Of a stretch of 8,897 nucleotides of DNA, positions 6,312-8,897 are shown piece by piece (the stretch's first letter is position 1; the number at the start of each line of letters is the position of its first letter). The position numbers and the translations under genes are program-made. The notes beneath the pieces are model-generated. The model made no database searches. It saw only the letters and a program-made list of their open reading frames with translations, and was not told the origin of the DNA. The DNA comes from VGEM01 sp033764265 (lineage in GTDB: Bacteria > Pseudomonadota > Alphaproteobacteria > Rhodospirillales > Rhodospirillaceae), in assembly GCA_033764265.1 (NCBI GenBank), contig JANRJB010000044.1, positions 1 through 8,897 on the forward strand, written 5' to 3'.

Positions 6312-8858
6312 ATGACCCGATTCCGTTTCGGTCCCACCTTGGCTGCCGCGCTGGCCGTGACCACCGCCCTGACCGGCGTCGCGCCGGCGTTCGCGCAGAT
6401 CGAAGAGATCGTCGTGACGACCCGCAAGCGCGCCGAGAACTTGCAGGACGTGCCGATCGTCATTACCGCGTTCACGTCGGACCAGATTCAGCGCAAGGGC
6501 ATCACCGACCTCGCCGATATCGCCAAGTACACCTCGGGCGTGATGCTCGACCAGGGCTTCTCGCGCCAGGACACCCGCGTGGTGATCCGCGGCCTGTCGC
6601 CCACGCGCGGCCGGCAGAACGTCGCCATCCTGCAGGACGAGGTCGACATTTCGTCGCTGGCCCAGGGCACTGCCGGCGGCTCGTTCGTCATCAACCCGCG
6701 CCTGTTGGACGTCGAGCGCATCGAAGTCGTGAAAGGCCCGCACCCTGCCCTGTTCGGCCGCTCGGCCTTCGTCGGCGCCATTAACTACATCAGCAAGCGC
6801 CCGGGCGACGAGTTCGAGGGCAACATCCAGGTCGATGCCGGCACCGACGAGAAGGCCGAAGGCCGCTTCAGCGTGTCCGGACCCGTGGTCGCCGATAAAC
6901 TGTCGCTGGGCCTCAACGGCTCGTTGTGGACCTTCGACGGCTTCTACGACAGTCCGATCACCGGCAAGGGCCTGGGCGGCGGCGACGGGTACGGCGTCGC
7001 GTTGACCTTCAACTTCACGCCCAACGACAGCTTCAGCGCGGTCGGTCGCACCGAGTATTCCGACGACGACTTCGCGCCCGAACCGCGTGTGGCCAAGTTC
7101 GGCGTCGACCTTCCGCTGCCGGCCCGCGCGTTCACCATCGCCACCGGGGCGACCACGCCGGTCATCTCGCCGACACCGGCCATCAACCTGACGTTCCCGC
7201 AGGCGTCGGGCAGCCTGGGCAACGCCGACGACTACGTGCTCACCGGGCCCAGCACCAACGCCCGCACCGGCCGCGACTATCCCGGCGCCTCGCGCGAGAT
7301 CTTCCGCAATACGCTGCGCATGGAACTCGACACCGATTTCGCGCTGCTCACGTCGATCAGCCACTACGGCGACAACACCACCTTCCAGTTCAACGACGCC
7401 GGCCTCAGCGGTTTCCGCGGTGACTTCCGCAGCCCGACCGTCTCGGGCGGTTCGGAGGTATATTTCGACACCGACATCCGGCTGGTGTCGCAGGAGTTGC
7501 GCGCCCAGACCAGCGACGAGGAATCGCCGCTCCAGTGGACCGTCGGCGCGCTGTTCTGGAACGAGCTGTTGGAGCAGACCAGCCGCAGCCCGAGCTGTAT
7601 CGGCCCCAGCGGCGGGTGCGGCGCGATCTTCGCCGGCATCAACGGTTTCCATAATCCGCCCAACAGCATCAAGCGCGACACCCACCATTACTCGGCCTAC
7701 AGCCTGCTCGACTATGCCGTCACCGAGCAGATCGAAGCCTCGCTCGAGCTGCGCTGGACGCAGGAGAAAGAGGATACCGCCGGTTTCGCCAACACCACGC
7801 CGACGTTCGTCGGCTGCGCGGCCACCGCGCTGGGCGTGCCCGCGCGCGTGGTCACCGCTACCGGTGCGATCGCCTGCGTCAGCACCGCGCCGCTGGTGAC
7901 CGCCCTGGGCGCGTCGATCAACTACGCCCAGGTCGAGGTCGGCTCCACGTTCTGGACGCCGCGCTTCACCCTCGACTACAAGGTCAGCGAGGACCATCTG
8001 ATCTACGCCTCGGTCGGCCTGGGCAAGAAGCCGGGCGGCCTCAGCCCGCTGAGCGGCGTGCAGAACGCGGCCACCAACACCTACGATCCGGAAGAAATGT
8101 GGGTGTACGAGGTGGGCGCCAAAACCACCTGGCTGGACGGCCGGCTGGTCGTGAACGGCGCCTTGTACTTCCAGGACTACGGCGAGAAGCAGGTCTCGGT
8201 CACCCAGACCATCCCCGATCCGCCGTTCACCGCCACACGCGTGGTCAACGCCGCCGCGGCCGAGGTCAAAGGCCTGGAGGTGGAGGTCAACGCCGCGCCC
8301 AACGACTTCTTCTCGATGGCCGCCAGCTACACCTACAACGACGGTGAATACAAAGAGTTCACCGACATCAGCAACTCCGCCTCGGGCCTGTCGCGCGCCG
8401 CGGTGGCCCAGCCGGTCAACGCCTGCCGCGAGGTCATCCGCGTCGGCACCGGCAGCCGTTGTGTCGTCGATTATTCCGGCAACAAGCTGGAAGGCGCGCC
8501 CAAGCACAGCATCCAGCTGGGCGGGCAAGTGCGCGGCGACATCTCGGCCGATCTCGGCTGGTTCATGGATGCCGATGCGCGCTACCAGTCCAAGCGCTTC
8601 ACCAGCTTCGAGAACAGCCTGGTGATGGACTCTTACGTCACCGTCGACCTGCGCGCCGGCGTCGAGAAGGAGGCCTGGACCGTCACCGCCTACGTCAACA
8701 ACGTGTTCAACGACGACACGCTGAAGGCCAGCGCGGTCTACATCCAGGACTGGGGCACCTCGTTCATCGCGCCGCGCTCGACCGCAGTCACCAGCCTGGC
8801 TTCGGCGGTGCTGCCCGACAAGCGCCAATTCGGCGTGCGCGCCAGCCTGAACTTCTAG
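6312..8858 (+). CDS. TonB-dependent outer-membrane receptor
   Basis: An 848-residue outer-membrane beta-barrel receptor that imports a scarce ligand using TonB/ExbBD energy. The ATG at 6312 has GGGGGA at 6301-6306 and opens a clean signal peptide (residues 1-28, cleavage after PAFA); an in-frame ATG 48 bases earlier would put 16 residues before it. The TonB box EEIVVTTRKR (31-40) directly follows, so there is no N-terminal signalling domain. The plug covers about 43-164, with VIRGLSPTRGRQNVAI (91-106) and VERIEVVKGPHPALFGR (134-150) followed by GAINYISKRP. The barrel fills the rest: WVYEVGAKTTWLDGRL (597-611), GLEVEVNAAPNDFFSMA (654-670), YVNNVFNDD (794-802) and a C-terminal Phe. Six cysteines form three loop-range pairs (429/436, 502/522, 705/717). 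The substrate is unknown; the sequence resembles the broad alphaproteobacterial class, which includes non-siderophore receptors. Confidence 0.95.
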   Translation: MTRFRFGPTLAAALAVTTALTGVAPAFAQIEEIVVTTRKRAENLQDVPIVITAFTSDQIQRKGITDLADIAKYTSGVMLDQGFSRQDTRVVIRGLSPTRGRQNVAILQDEVDISSLAQGTAGGSFVINPRLLDVERIEVVKGPHPALFGRSAFVGAINYISKRPGDEFEGNIQVDAGTDEKAEGRFSVSGPVVADKLSLGLNGSLWTFDGFYDSPITGKGLGGGDGYGVALTFNFTPNDSFSAVGRTEYSDDDFAPEPRVAKFGVDLPLPARAFTIATGATTPVISPTPAINLTFPQASGSLGNADDYVLTGPSTNARTGRDYPGASREIFRNTLRMELDTDFALLTSISHYGDNTTFQFNDAGLSGFRGDFRSPTVSGGSEVYFDTDIRLVSQELRAQTSDEESPLQWTVGALFWNELLEQTSRSPSCIGPSGGCGAIFAGINGFHNPPNSIKRDTHHYSAYSLLDYAVTEQIEASLELRWTQEKEDTAGFANTTPTFVGCAATALGVPARVVTATGAIACVSTAPLVTALGASINYAQVEVGSTFWTPRFTLDYKVSEDHLIYASVGLGKKPGGLSPLSGVQNAATNTYDPEEMWVYEVGAKTTWLDGRLVVNGALYFQDYGEKQVSVTQTIPDPPFTATRVVNAAAAEVKGLEVEVNAAPNDFFSMAASYTYNDGEYKEFTDISNSASGLSRAAVAQPVNACREVIRVGTGSRCVVDYSGNKLEGAPKHSIQLGGQVRGDISADLGWFMDADARYQSKRFTSFENSLVMDSYVTVDLRAGVEKEAWTVTAYVNNVFNDDTLKASAVYIQDWGTSFIAPRSTAVTSLASAVLPDKRQFGVRASLNF

Positions 8859-8897
8859 GCCCGAGCAGGACTTAGCGGCGGCGGCGCGAATGCGTCG

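Noticed and set aside
6294..8828. An 844-codon open frame antisense to the TonB receptor
   Set aside because: Its translation is low-complexity (G, V, R, A, D) with no family likeness, as expected from high GC at third codon positions of the receptor gene; the receptor is clearly real.
8859..8897. The 39 bases after the receptor stop
   Set aside because: No hairpin with a T-run and no start of a gene could be supported before the window ends.

Overview
The window reads as GC-rich chromosomal DNA from an alphaproteobacterium. The enolase, the FtsB-type division protein and the IF-1 all look alphaproteobacterial. Enolase followed by ftsB is a familiar alphaproteobacterial gene order, and the long-tailed IF-1 next to a RhlE-type helicase suggests a Rhodospirillales-like relative. 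The order-level placement is inference from remembered families, not from a search.

Layout. 2-343 (+) is the C-terminal end of a YqhA/UPF0114 membrane protein that begins before the window. 415-1359 (+) is a secreted alpha/beta hydrolase. 1360-1607 has no gene but can fold into five consecutive hairpins and leads into a RhlE-type DEAD-box RNA helicase (1608-2927, GTG start). The helicase is followed 44 bp later by an IF-1 with a C-terminal extension (2972-3241); these two probably form a translation/RNA-remodelling operon, closed by a 14-bp perfect hairpin. Enolase follows (3355-4647). A phytanoyl-CoA-dioxygenase-like Fe(II)/2-oxoglutarate oxygenase lies on the minus strand (4674-5645), converging on enolase and diverging from ftsB (5830-6147). 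An 848-residue TonB-dependent outer-membrane receptor (6312-8858) ends the window.

How the genes relate. RhlE, IF-1 and enolase are housekeeping genes linked to RNA structure, translation initiation and glycolysis. The oxygenase separates enolase from ftsB, and the receptor occupies the place where pyruvate dehydrogenase genes often follow ftsB, so these two look like accessory insertions into a conserved block.

No defence system, mobile element, CRISPR array, tRNA or rRNA is visible. The most interesting signal is regulatory: a perfect 17-bp palindrome upstream of ftsB carries two GANTC (CcrM methylation) sites, a third lies 11 bp away, and the palindrome overlaps a plausible -10 element. 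The structured leader of the helicase gene is second. I do not see a clear new multi-gene system.
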